Assembly (NCBI GenBank): GCA_025786725.1
Contig: JAHLTZ010000001.1
Coordinates: 620,001-684,000 of the forward strand
Direction: 5' to 3'
DNA: 64,000 nucleotides
From: Syncephalis fuscata
Taxonomy: Eukaryota > Zoopagomycota > Zoopagomycetes > Zoopagales > Piptocephalidaceae
The translations under genes were made by a program, and so were the position numbers. Below, one piece after another: positions 10,450-22,130 of this stretch (its first letter is position 1; the number at the start of each line of letters is the position of its first letter). The notes under the pieces are model-generated. The model ran no database searches. It saw nothing but the letters and a program-made list of their open reading frames with translations, and was not told the origin of the DNA.

Positions 10450-13409
10450 ATGCTTAAATCACGACGTATCGTTAACACTTATGGTCGCAAACGACGTCCT
10501 CCTACCGCAGCTCACCACAAACCCAGTGGAATATCCTCCACTTGTGTTAATGCATTTACTGTAGTGTTTGGTAGTGATGAGTCTTCAACAATTACACATA
10601 CTAAATTACCAACTGCCACCCAGTCAGCTACCATATCTCAGGATATAGTGGAGCAGTCTATTGCTGAAATATCCCTGATTGCAGCTACTCTGACACTTGA
10701 AACTTCAAATTCTAAAGTACCAGCTTGTAATTTACCAGCCAAGAAAAGCAGAAAAACAAATAGTACTACTAATGAGCAGCAACGCACAACTACGAAAGCA
10801 TGTACGCGACCAGTAAGGAAAAGAACGCCAACGGCAAAAAAAATAGCTTTAGAGGCGAATAGTAAGAAAACTGTCAACGAAAATACGTCGTGGCCATCAA
10901 TGAAACAGCATAGTTGTTTAGTAACATCGGCTACCATTAATACAACCGATACTTGTTTAGAATCCCCAATGTTATCTACAAACGGTGAATTATCCAGTTC
11001 TACAGCCAATATCAATGATATTAAGAACGCAAATGGCCCTCCATTAATAGTATCAAGCACACCACTGACTCAGACAACTATTCTACCTATATCTTTAGAA
11101 TCAAATACCATCGATACAAAGACTGTTCAGACATTGAGCTATTCTAATGACAATATCAACCAATCTCATCTAATGATAACTAATTGCAAAATGGATACCA
11201 TGGATTTGAGTGTATTATAGAACCAAAAGAAATGGCAACTTCAACAACGTCACCTATCGCACTTGATAATCCTAGTGCTGCAGCAATAAAAACAGCTTTG
11301 ATGAAGTGTAAAAACACAGAACAGCCAAAATCAACAATACCACCCATACAAAGAGTAAAGCGTACTTATGGCAAACGGAATGAAAATACGATGGTTACTG
11401 ATCCAAATATGCAATCTACAACGAATACTATTAATTATACATCTACAACACAGTATCATCGGGCAACAGTTACTTATGGTGGTAAACGTAGTGTTCAGCC
11501 TTTGGATATTACGAGTACATTGGCTGAGCCATTAAATCGGCGTCATTGGATCCAAGTTGATGAAGTAAGTGTATGGATATTAGTAATAATTTATTGACAT
11601 GTTAATGTTTTATAGGAATTTGATGGTGATGCAATCACCGTTAAAAATAATCACGAATTACGTGAACTTGGCCTACAACGCCGATTTGCTGATGAGCTCG
11701 ATGATCTTATTGGTAGTATGGCTGCACGACATACTATAACACTGCGTCGATCAAGGTAAATAATATATAGATTCCATCTTGTATTTCATTATTTTTAATT
11801 TACATTAAATATAATGAACAGTGCTACCACTCTTGCTAACCGGATACAAGATGTCAAATTTGCTAACGTATTTCGTCATCATGGATTTCTTGCCAAATTC
11901 TACGATGCACTTGCTTATGATGATGGCAATGATATTGTTTTACAAGCCTGTTTTCTATTTACACTTGCTACATTAATTGCTGACCGAAGAGTCGGTACTT
12001 GGTTGTTATCTCGAGGAGTTATTGAATATCTCAACAAGCTACTATCTCTACCGGATAGACAGTGGATAAGCACGACAACAAATACACCAAATACTAATGC
12101 TCAAATCATACGCCAGGTAATAGTCAATCTAGCATTAATATTTATTCAATAATATTAATATGCTGTTTAGATGACATCATTAGTACAAATGATGCCACAC
12201 ACACCATCATTAGGATGGATAACTCGCGTAAGTAATAACAGTTAATTATTAGAATAGTAGTTAAACTGCTCTATTAGCCATCACATTATCTACTTGTTTT
12301 ACAAATCTATGCATCGCTAGTTTTACTACCCATATCGGATGGGTCACGATTTATTAACACATCTGGTAGCAAAGTAGCAACAGTATTACTATTGCAATGC
12401 TGGTTGATGCATTAAACCGTATACAATGCTCGGTAAGATGTAGATATTTAGTAATCAAGCCATCTGACTGTATTTAGGCATTATATGAAGCGATCGATGG
12501 AATGACTGCACTATTATGCTTACAGATTATAGAACATAGAACTGCCGAGTTAACGGGTCAACAATTAATACTGCTAGAACAGAAGCAGCTATTGCAAATA
12601 GTTATTACTGCACTACCATGGCTTATAGGTAATCATTGATATGCTTGATAACATGTATAATACGAATAACAATAAGTTAGAACGAATATCTATACAACAG
12701 GAAACTGATCAACATACACTGCAAGGTAAATCGTAGTTGCAATTCAACTATGTATATTTAACTACTATTTATTAGAATTACCAATGAGTATTTTTCGCAT
12801 ATGTATCAATCTTACTGGAGAGCATCGTCGGGGAAATGATGTGTTAGCTACCATGCATCTATTACCTGTGTTGATGCAAATCATTGATCGATGGTCATGC
12901 TCATCAACTCAACACAATATATGGATCCACGATGATCTGTTATTACTATCAATGGGATTACTTGTTAACTTGGTTGAACAATCAAACAACAACTGTTTAC
13001 AATTGCGGTCAATTAGTGAGTGTCATTAATATGAATAATTATAGGATTAGTATTTATTCTTGGTTATTAGCTATTAGTTCTGGTTGTCAACGACAAAAGA
13101 CGTGTTGGCAGCAATGTCAGTGTAAGGGTGATCAACAATGTGCTACAATTCATCTAGCTCGTCTATTTAATCAACTACATACGGCAATACCATCATCCAA
13201 TAGAGATTTAATTGTAGAACAGGTAAGCTATATACATGCCTATATAGATCTATCTAATTTGCTAATAAAATTAGAATTCGGAACAGGCACTTGATGCAAA
13301 AATGCGCCTTACTTATCTCGATGTACTACTTGGATATCTAGTAGATGGTGATGCTAAACATCAACAAATAGTACAGGATATCATTGGTACACATCGATTG
13401 ACACGATAG
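10450..13409 (+). CDS. WAPL: Cohesin release factor WAPL (Wings apart-like)
   Basis: The N-terminus MLKSRRIVNTYGRKRR is followed by a Ser/Thr-rich disordered region with further TYGK/TYGGK motifs. The C-terminal WAPL domain starts at HELRELGLQRRFADELDDL (exon after 11616) and continues through many small helical-repeat exons (FANVFRHHGFLAKFYDAL, CFLFTLATLIAD, FRICINLTGEH, LLLLSMGLLVNLVEQS) to VLLGYLVDGD and the stop at 13407-13409. WAPL opens the cohesin ring with Pds5. At least eight introns of 50-90 nt are visible. Two one-base shifts interrupt it: T3 at 11205-11207 and A3 at 12371-12373; in each case one extra base restores the frame. The start is the first ATG in the frame. Exon limits around 12640-12780 and 13010-13045 are uncertain. 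Confidence 0.85.
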
Positions 13410-13553
13410 TATACAAATAGTCGTTGTGTCTAATAATCATTTTACTTATTTATTAAAGTTAATTATTAAAGTGCGATTTTATTAATATTATACTAATGAT
13501 GGTTCACTGACAAAAATACTCGCATCTATGTTAATACTATCGTTATTAGCACG

Positions 13554-15335
13554 TCATCGTACAATGTTCTCCTGTGCCGTTGCTACTGCTTCGAGTGCCA
13601 ATGCAACATCGTCAAGTTCGACAAGTTTAGGTGGTCGTGCTAATAGTCGTTCATGAATCACGTTTAGTGCGCGAGTGGCCGCTGCTTGTTCAATAACACA
13701 TGAAATATTAATTTCTGATGCACCTTGGGAAATCATTTCAATGTTAACTTTGGCATCAGCCAATGCGTTAAACATACGACCGGCAATACCGACCAAGTTA
13801 CGCATTTGTCGACCGACCAAACTAAGAATAGCCATATTCTTAATAACATCAATCGTGCCAAAACGACCTAATGCCCGAATAGCGTGTTTAAGTGCCCGCT
13901 CATTTGTATGCGCACCTAATGCCATCGATACGTGTACCTCACTCGTTGAAATAAGATCGACAATAATGCCGTGTGAGTCAAGCGTTGAAAACACTTGGGC
14001 AAAAAAGCCATGCGATACAGATTTGCGATTACTATGAATATTCAACACGATAACGTCATCTTTAATCGTGACCGCAGTAGGATGGCGTCGTGTCATATCA
14101 CCGGCATAGCCATTCTCAATAAGTACACGTGGAGGTGATGTACTGCGTGCTGATTCTGCCGATCCAGGCGAGGATGGTTCCGATGGATGTTCGGACGCCG
14201 CTGCACAGGACTGTTCAAATTCCATATCCCATAAAAAGGCATGGTCAGGAAAAATGACCGTACCATCACCGGCTGGATTTTTAACATTTTTAATTCGAAT
14301 AGGAATACGTGCACGAATGACCTGTTCCATAGTAAATGGGTGAATAACCTCCGAGCCATAATAAGTAAGTTCGGCGGCCTCTTCCGGTGTAATAATCGGC
14401 AATAAACGTGCCTCGGGTACTTTACGTGGATCAGCAGTAAACACACCATCCACCTCCTTCCATACTTGTAGTTCTTTGGCATTTAGTCCAACAGCAATAA
14501 GTGCAGCCGTTAGATCGGTGTAGCCACGGCCAACACTGGTTAGTATGCCGCCAGGTACCATGCCGAAGTAGCCAGTTACTACAGGAATACGATTACCGCA
14601 TTGACGTACTGCTGCCGACATGGCTTGTGCCAAATAGTCGTAGAATGTTTGGTCAAGGTGCTTTACATCGAATGATCGGCGTATAATACGCTCTAGACTA
14701 ACGTATTCTGCGTCAACGCCTGCATCACGTAAAGTAGCCGTGGCCAACTGGCACATAAGCCGTTCACCGGTACCAATGATAATATCACGCGAACGCGGTG
14801 ATACTTCATCGATAACCTCGGCAGCTTCAAGGAACGAGCGTAGTCGTGCACATTCCTTTTCAAGTAGCTTGGCTAGTGCCTCGTAGTCGGCATCATTCTT
14901 TACATGTGTACGTGCTGCTGCGACATGTTCGGCACAAATATTATCCACAATATTGTGATAATCTTCATGCACTACAGGTATCGAAATAGCCGATGCTTCA
15001 GACGGTATTACAGCCTCATTGTTCTCATCTAGCTCATCCGTATTAGGATGTAGACTGGCTACTGCCTCGGCTGCCCGCAACAATCGGCTAGTTGTGCCCT
15101 CACGCTTATTATCAGTGCTGCGCGCTGAACATACCACTATAACACGATAATCATCAAGCAGGGTTCTATTAAATAAAAGACTATTTAGGAAAGACTGTAA
15201 TAAAAACGATAGTCTATACAACACTTACCTAATAATATCGTTCACAATAGTATCAAGGAATTTACCAACACTTGTGCCGCCAAACTTCAGCACTAACCAA
15301 GGTTTGTCGTCTAAATTCTGCTGAAGAGCGACCAT
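13554..15335 (-). CDS. HOM3: Aspartate kinase (Hom3-like), two exons
   Basis: Exon 1 (15335-15229) starts ATG and carries the nucleotide-binding KFGGTSVG motif. A 63-nt intron (15228-15166; GTAAGTG...ATAG) joins in phase to exon 2 (15165-13554). Exon 2 holds SVGRGYTDLTAALIAVGLNA, WKEVDGVFTADPRKVPEA and ELTYYGSEVIHPFTMEQV, followed by two ACT regulatory domains. The enzyme phosphorylates aspartate, the first committed step to threonine, methionine and homoserine, and in fungi is feedback-inhibited by threonine through the ACT domains. An acidic Ser/Pro insertion (HPSEPSSPGSAESARSTSPP) sits between the kinase and ACT parts. The kinase and ACT domains are intact with no frameshift. Animals lack this enzyme, which supports a fungal genome. 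Confidence 0.95.
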
Positions 15336-16275
15336 AGTGTAAAAAAGAACTGAAAAAGAAAAACGAAGGAGAAAGGAGAACAAAGTGGTCGCGTTTGTAC
15401 GCAGAACTGGCTGTGTGTGTGCGTATTATTGTTTTATAAAAACGTGTGTATGCGTACCGCTAATCAACTTAGTCGGCGTTTAAAGCGATATCGTTGGGAA
15501 TTTGTAGGAGAAGAACGGAAATGCTAGGCCGTCGTATTTTCTCGATGGAGAAAGAGAGAGCACACGTAACTGCTGTAGTACTAGAAGAAGTGTGCGTGTA
15601 TGCGTCGACACGTAAGCAGATGGATAATGGTGGTAGCAGTAATGGCAGGGGTCAAAAGTAGTCTGGTAACGATGTAAACTATCGGCGGGAAAGAATAGGC
15701 ATATGGTAGCATAGTGGCATGCAGATGCTATTTAATAAGGCGCCTGTTTATCATGGACATTTATTGTAACGAAGCAGGATAAGAAACGCAAAGTCCAACG
15801 CATCAATCTCATTGGCAGTACAGATCGTCGAAGCAAGAATGAGAGAGAAAGATGGATCTATAAAATCAGTGATAAGAAAGGAACAAATCTCAATAATGAT
15901 TGGACTATTCAATGACGTGCTTGCTTGTTATTTTGCAACTGTGATAATGGTTTTAATATGGTAAAAATATTTTATTGATTCTTTTTCCCTTACACACACA
16001 CACACGCCTTGTCTTCAGATCTTAAAAATATTACATTACATCTAAATGTGTGTACCTACTATAGAACACAAATGTTAGTGTTTAATCGTAAATGGAAGAG
16101 TATTATTCCAAAATGATGTGACATAACAAACAAAGGAATCAGGGAAAGAGTTGTCGTCTTGGATGTACTCGGGTGAAACACAGACTTGATAAATCAAGCG
16201 CATCATTTTCACTTGTCGTTGCCACGACATTGACCATTTACACATATTTGTTTATTAAAAATTAACTTACCATGC
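15336..16275. other. Upstream region of aspartate kinase
   Basis: No protein-coding feature is firmly supported. A (CA)n tract lies near 15994-16006. A 52-codon minus-strand ATG frame (about 16226-16088) starting MSWQRQVKMMRL reads smoothly, but nothing else supports it. The region probably contains the 5' UTR and promoter of the aspartate kinase gene. Confidence 0.4.
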
Positions 16276-17137
16276 TTAGATAGATGGGTGTATGGATATG
16301 TATGACAGATCATCTAGTAATAGGAAAATAGCGTTGTTAGCATCATATTTAAACAATAAATAAATGTGAATAAAATCAATTAATGGCTCAGAAAAAGGTA
16401 AGCGGTGAGTTATCTTCATGAAAGCCTCAGTAGCAGAACTGATCATTTGATTAATCATCATGGCCAAAAAAGAAAAGGACAGAAAAATGGATAGATCTAC
16501 TTACCATAATATACTGTATTGGTAACAATACTTGTTGGACCATATAGGTGATACATGATATCTAGATTATACCATATAGTTAGTAAAAAGCCATTTTGAA
16601 CTAAACAAAGGTAAAGAGTAGAGAAAAGTGCTCAGATGGTGATGCATGTATTGTGTTTGGTAGAATCATTGTAATCATACAAGTTTCTATGGATATAAAC
16701 AATCATCATAGCGAAGAAGAGAAATGGATAAATAAAGATAAATACTTACCAAATGCCAATGGTCAAATAAATGAATAGAAATACAGAAAATGTCCTATAA
16801 ACAAAACTAGTTAGCAATCAGTACAATACTAATGGTATTTTAAAGCAATGATTGAAATGGATCAGAAACGAGGAATTCCATTTGTTTGTATCAACAACAA
16901 GTTAGTCTACAGATCTGACCATGACACCGTAGTGAGCATGAGCAGGGATCGTGATTCAGGCATCAGGTGATACATTCATCATCCCATAGATAGAATGGCC
17001 AATGGTGGCAATAAGCGTACTTACAAGAACACGAATGACTGCAGCAGTACTCGTAATGTATGGATCAATAACATACAAGAGAAAAAAGTGGAGAGAAAAG
17101 AAGAATAGGCGGTGATGATGGGCATAAGCTGCACCAT
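16276..17137 (-). CDS. Doubtful five-exon small membrane protein
   Basis: Minus-strand pieces 17137-17025, 16794-16750, 16600-16573, 16530-16505 and 16438-16276 join in consistent phase with GTAAGT/GTATAA donors and AG acceptors. They give about 124 residues with two or three hydrophobic segments (TFSVFLFIYLTIGI is one). The phase agreement across four junctions is the argument for it. The very short third and fourth exons (28 and 26 nt) and the lack of a recognised family argue against it. It could equally be spliced 5' UTR of the aspartate kinase gene or chance. Confidence 0.22.
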
Positions 17138-17573
17138 GATGGGCGGTTATTTATGGTCTATTTTTTCATTTTTTCATAAACAGGGGATAGATGGAAAGTC
17201 TATAAACTACAATTTATAGACAAGTAGCCAGTTACACAATTGTGAGAAGGGTTTTACTAAAATGTTAATATTAAAACTATTAGAGGCAAATGTTGTGATA
17301 GCTTTTATAGTTTTTAAATCTATGTCGTGTATATTGTCATTGCTTCATATGCTAACTAGAAAGCAAAGCAAAGCAAAATCTATTTATTGGCAATGTCTAC
17401 CTGAATGTCATTTTATATTGACATATCAATAAAAGAAAAGCCGACAAGTAATGTGTTATTAATTGTATGAATAAATATGCCGTATTGCTATGTGTTAGTA
17501 GTTACTAAATAATATTTATTAATACGAAATGACAAGTAAATAAACAACATACTAAATAATGAATAAAAGCGGC
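17138..17573. other. Intergenic
   Basis: AT-rich, with no supported gene; it holds the 3' flank of the minus-strand monooxygenase. The repeated AAAGCAAAGCAAAGC near 17362-17377 is the only visible structure. Confidence 0.5.
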
Positions 17574-19504
17574 TTATTTGCTTACATAAACTGCATCCAA
17601 GTGCTTACGAGCTGTTGCAGCTGCTTCCGATAATAACATACGTGCTGCAACATATGTGTCCGGCCGGATAAGATATACGGCATGTTGGCCTAATTTTGTA
17701 CATTTGTACATATCAGCCATGGTTAAGTTGTCGTATTGTTTTCCTTGGTTAAGGTCAACAAGTACTGGCACATTGTTAAATTGCTTATTTAACTGTTTGG
17801 CTAGCGATGTTGCTTGAGTTGGTAATTCAGGCTCATTAGTATTGTGCTTCAAACCGTAAATCACAAATATTGGTTTAACTGGCGATTGATATGCCTCGAA
17901 TGTAACCATTAAGTCGGTCAGCTGACTAATGACATCTGCTGGTAGATGTGACGTGTTTGCTTCCGTTTTACTATTACTAACAGCGGCTTTACGACCATCA
18001 ATGAATATGATGCCTTTATACGACGTGTTGTTATCTTCGTAAAAATTGCGAACCCGTGTGCTGGTACGATTGTTTACATCTACGGCCTTACAATCAACAG
18101 CACGTGAGCCTGGTAGACATATAGAATCGGCACTCCATAAGAAGGAAAACCATGGCGAAGTAGCTTTGGTCCATGCTGGCGTATCAGCAAATATACCGCC
18201 GTGATTTGATACCGGATATTGAATACTTAGCTGTGCAGTTTTTTCCATTTGTGGGCGTGTAAGAAATATGGGTAGATAGCCCATTAGTGGCATTAATCGT
18301 GAAAATAAATTCATCTTTACTGGACTTAGCAGAACAGAAAGAAGATTTCCAGATAGCTTTAGAACACCATCGGCAACAGGTATTCTTTCTGTGGCATACG
18401 ATTTCAATATATCCGATTTAGCATGTCCATTGTAAACCATGCCTAATTTCCAAGCAAGATTCTCTGCGTCTTGCAAACCAGTATTCATTCCTTGTCCACC
18501 CGCCGGGCTGTGTACATGAGCAGCGTCACCACAAATGAATACACGCCCATCGTCGGATATATACTGCGAAGCACGGCGTTCATTAATACTAAACGCCGAG
18601 TATGACAATATATGTGGTTCGCCCAGATCACATGGCTGCACGCGACGTCTAATGACTTCAATTAAGGATTCCGCAGTTACTTCGGGTGATTCTGGACCCC
18701 AAAATGTAAATATACGGAATCTATTGCCAAGATGCGCGCGAGTAATACCAAGAAATCCTTCAGAGTGTTTGACAAAACTAAAATAGAAAATTAATATTGT
18801 GCATCTTGAATATAAAGACCACCTACCCTGCAGTCGGCATCCAGTCGGCATCGATTATTATGTCGCAAACGGCTATACGGTGATCGATAAACTTGCCATC
18901 AAATTTGGCACCAATGGACTTGCGTATTTTACTATGTCCACCATCACAGCCAATGAGGTATGGTGTTTGGCGCGTTATAATTTCATTTGAATCCACATTT
19001 TTCAGTTGAACAGAGAGCTGTTCATTGTCATCGATTACTTCATGTGACACGTATTCCCATCCCCATTTTGTGTAAATGTTTAGTTCGGCAAGTCGTTCAT
19101 GCATGACCTTTTCAGTGGTGTCTTGTCCACATCCTAATATCATAGGATACTCGCTACGAATGGCGCTAACTTGAACGCCTGGTTGATTGATGCCATTTTG
19201 AGAATACGAAATTCAGTAAATGGATTACTAAGCTTCATTAGTCTCTGAGTCAGTCCATAGCGGGAAAGCATTTCTAGGACACGAGAGTGTACGGCAGCAG
19301 CTCGCCATTCGGTGGTTGGTTTGTGATTCCGTTCTAATTAATAAAATGTATATTAGTTTATGATTACACATGGTTTTAATAGCTAACCATAAATTTCCAC
19401 GGAACACCAGCTTCAGCGAGAATAATGGCAGTCAGTAGACCAACGGGACCGGCACCAACAATAATGATGGGCTTCTTTACGGCTGTTTCCTGGTTCACGG
19501 TCAT
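17574..19504 (-). CDS. FAD-dependent aromatic hydroxylase (phenol 2-monooxygenase family)
   Basis: Exon 1 (ATG at 19504) has the Rossmann FAD motif IIIVGAGPVGLLTAIILAEAG. The next exon has RNHKPTTEWRAAAVHSRVLE, then YLIGCDGGHSKIRKSIGAKF, the DG motif. The last exon has VFICGDAAHVHSPAGGQGMN, the GD motif that binds the FAD ribityl chain, followed by a C-terminal thioredoxin-like dimerisation domain. These enzymes use NADPH and O2 to hydroxylate aromatic substrates; the substrate cannot be read from the sequence. Introns lie near 19390-19336 and 18833-18783. Three one-base gaps interrupt the frame: within CCGTGG near 19396-19401, the T4 run 19196-19199, and the start of the last exon near 18783. 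Each is repaired by one added base. Confidence 0.85.
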
Positions 19505-20414
19505 AGTGTCTTGTAGCTTTATGAAAAAAAGGCAGTAGATGATGCAATAAAAGATCCGGTAGGTTTGTTTAAACTAGAAAGCAATTGATGATGAGTTGGA
19601 AATGGCAAAAACGAGCAATAATTGCCACTGTATTTAAAGTAGAACACATAACAACTTTCGTGAATGTTCGAATAAATAATAGCACCAAATTTCCATTAGA
19701 CGGTGTATTAGAGAACACTTGCAGTATGCACCCAGTATATGATGTATGTGTACTGTGTGTGTGTGTGTGTAGATATGCAATGTGACTGTTACTAAACCAA
19801 GCCATTTTAACCGAATCGTGCCTGGTGATTGGAATAAGGCCTATGGCATTCCTTTGGCGTGGCATTCCACGCGAGACTATTTGCAGCTAGTGACTATATT
19901 AGATAGACCCAGTAGCTTTATAATTATTATATATTAAATGCTGGCTGTATAAGGATTTTTAGCATACCAAAAAAGATATATTTAAAATACTTTAATTAAA
20001 CATCTACGTCAAGTAGAAATAGAATTACAAAAAATGGCACACAGCTTTTTCTCTATGATGATTCGGATAAATTTGTCCGTTTGCGCGTAGAGGGCCATAT
20101 TACAACATCCAAAGGTAAGCAGAGCTCACTTAACCGTATGTGACTATTCCAAGGACAACTGCTGACTAAATCAAAAGCCATTTGTCTGTATTCGGCTCAA
20201 TTCAAATATATCCAGTTTACGATAGGCCTTATCCAAGAAAGCGTGCTGGTCTTATGAGCATACAAGAAATAATTCTAGATACAGATACTTTAACTGTGTC
20301 GTTGGCGAGCACTTTTATTTCTTATTTAAAATACAAATATTTTATGCTATTTGAATTCAATATCATTTTTCAAACAATTGTATATTAATCATTTGCAATA
20401 ACTTAAATTGTATC
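19505..20414. other. Intergenic with an unresolved short coding candidate
   Basis: A (TG)n tract lies at 19755-19771. On the plus strand, 19995-20113 reads as KHLRQVEIELQ, then after a one-base shift in the A6 run 20029-20034, LFLYDDSDKFVRLRVEGH up to a GTAAGC donor at 20114. Two reading options follow an AG near 20178. This could be a small OB-fold-like gene, but neither a start nor an end can be fixed. Confidence 0.3.
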
Positions 20415-21354
20415 ATGGGCTATAACATTATATGGTCTACTAAAGACCATTTATTAGATATCAATCCACTTGGTCAATTGTCATGTCTGGATTTCATGGA
20501 GAAAGCAGAATATTTGCCAGATACCAAGCATCAAATAAGAAGCAACTCACGCAATTGGTAAATAGCATACTGGTAACATGTCTTTTCATAGGAACTACAA
20601 CTTCTGCATTACGGTTATTGTTTAAAAACGCAAGAAATATTGCAAATTGGTGCTGCTTTATACAATCATTTGGCGGAGTCGTTTTAGGCGTTATTTCGAC
20701 GTCTTCATTTCTTACAAGCGCAGCAACATGTCGTTCAACAGTTATTGTGGCAGCTTTTGGTTTAACAACATCAAGTATTTGCGTCACTGTGGTCTTATTG
20801 ATTAAAGCATACGCAGTGCAAATGCACGACCGCCGTTTATTATGGATTGGCGCGGTGTTTATGCCACCACTTTTTGTACCAGTATGGGCTACACTTTTTC
20901 AAAGTGACATATACATGGCAGACTCCGGGTGTACCATAGAATTCCCGCGATACGTTCCAATATTCCGTGCCATAATCGACATTATAATTAACATTCTCTT
21001 CTCTGCTATATTTCTCAAGGCTGTTATCAAACAATACCGTGCTTTTGGAAGTAAATGTTGGAACGACTAAAAGCTGATGGAATATTCTATTCAATTGGTG
21101 TAATAGCATCCAACATTATCTCCTCTCTATTGCTAGTTTTCGAAATATTTGGACCAATCACTCAAATGGTTTTTCTTGGCGATTGTAAGTATTTGCACAA
21201 ATAGTAAAAAACAGTAAATTGTTTACATTAATGTTTAATAGGGATTTTAACATCAATGCTTTTAATTCGACAAAATGCAAGTCTAAGCACAGCGTTTACT
21301 GATAATCATCCAAAAACACGCCAATATTCTATAATGGACCAATCGACTGAATAG
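20415..21354 (+). CDS. Seven-transmembrane receptor-like protein, paralogue of 4110-5148
   Basis: The start is placed at ATG 20415 because INPLGQLSCLDFM just after it aligns with INPSGEMSSWQFM of the paralogue. Helix landmarks are shared: IANWCCFIQSFGG, the KAYAVQMHDRRLLWIG loop, CTIEFPRYVPIFR and FGSKCW. A 57-nt intron (21185-21241) with donor GTAAGT precedes exon 2, which encodes helix 7 (ILTSMLLIRQ) and a short tail ending at 21354. Two one-base shifts interrupt the frame, near 20565-20570 and at AA 21062-21063; one added base repairs each. The cognate ligand and signalling partner are unknown. Confidence 0.75.
21185..21241 (+). other. Conserved-position intron before helix 7
   Basis: A 57-nt intron with donor GTAAGT and acceptor TAG sits at the same place relative to helix 7 as the intron in the 4110-5148 paralogue. 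This supports common descent of the two genes. Confidence 0.8.
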
Positions 21355-22130
21355 TTGTTTTTATCATTTTATTTAAAAACATCAACTGCATAATAAGCGA
21401 ATGCTTAAAATGACGCTATCGGCACAATAATAGGGCCATTATCTTGCCGTATTTAGTACAAGTTATGCATAGACCCAACAATCAAACCTTTGCTGATTAG
21501 AACATTAATATATTTGATTTATACGCATTCTTGATATGGGAAAACAACTATCATTTAAATTTTTAAGCTTATTATAACTAGTATGACTTTACTACCACAA
21601 TTTAGTAAAACATTGGCTTGAGAATAGAAATGATTTTTATTAAATTTTATTTACACAGCTGCGTTGCCTTTTTAAATGGGCTATAAACAAGTATTAATAA
21701 AGTTAATAAGTTGCTTTATTGTTATTGTTAGTTATACGGAGTAAACGTAGTTTAATTTAAAACTTTGTAATAATCAATAGTAAAATTTTAATCTCAATAG
21801 CATTTTTTTGAATAAGATTAGTGATCCTGGGTACGCCAAGCTTTTTAAGATTACAGCCCAAGAGGTACGCGCAACCAAGATGAAGCTCGCACACTTTTAA
21901 GATACCGATAAATTGACTTGGTATACCAAGCTTTATTGCTTGAAGTTTATTGGATTAATACTTTATTTTAATAATATATAAATAATATTAAAATCTATAA
22001 TTTTACAGCTAATTATTTTTTGCTACTAAACCTTTTCATTGAACTGTAGCGCTAGGTAAACTTAGTTTAACTGTATAGTTTAGTATATTGTACTTTTGAT
22101 TAACAAATCAAGGGTTTATATTTTGAAATA
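21355..22130. other. Intergenic with a 14-bp palindrome
   Basis: No gene is supported. A perfect palindrome CTTGGTATACCAAG lies at 21917-21930, and a related half-site (GTACGCCAAGCTTTT) lies about 90 bases upstream near 21832-21846. These could be regulatory sites for the TMEM135-like gene downstream, or chance. Confidence 0.45.
21917..21930. promoter_or_regulatory. 14-bp perfect palindrome upstream of TMEM135-like gene
   Basis: CTTGGTATACCAAG is identical to its reverse complement. It lies about 200 bases before the start codon at 22131, the right place for a dimeric transcription-factor site. That role is inference only. Confidence 0.3.
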
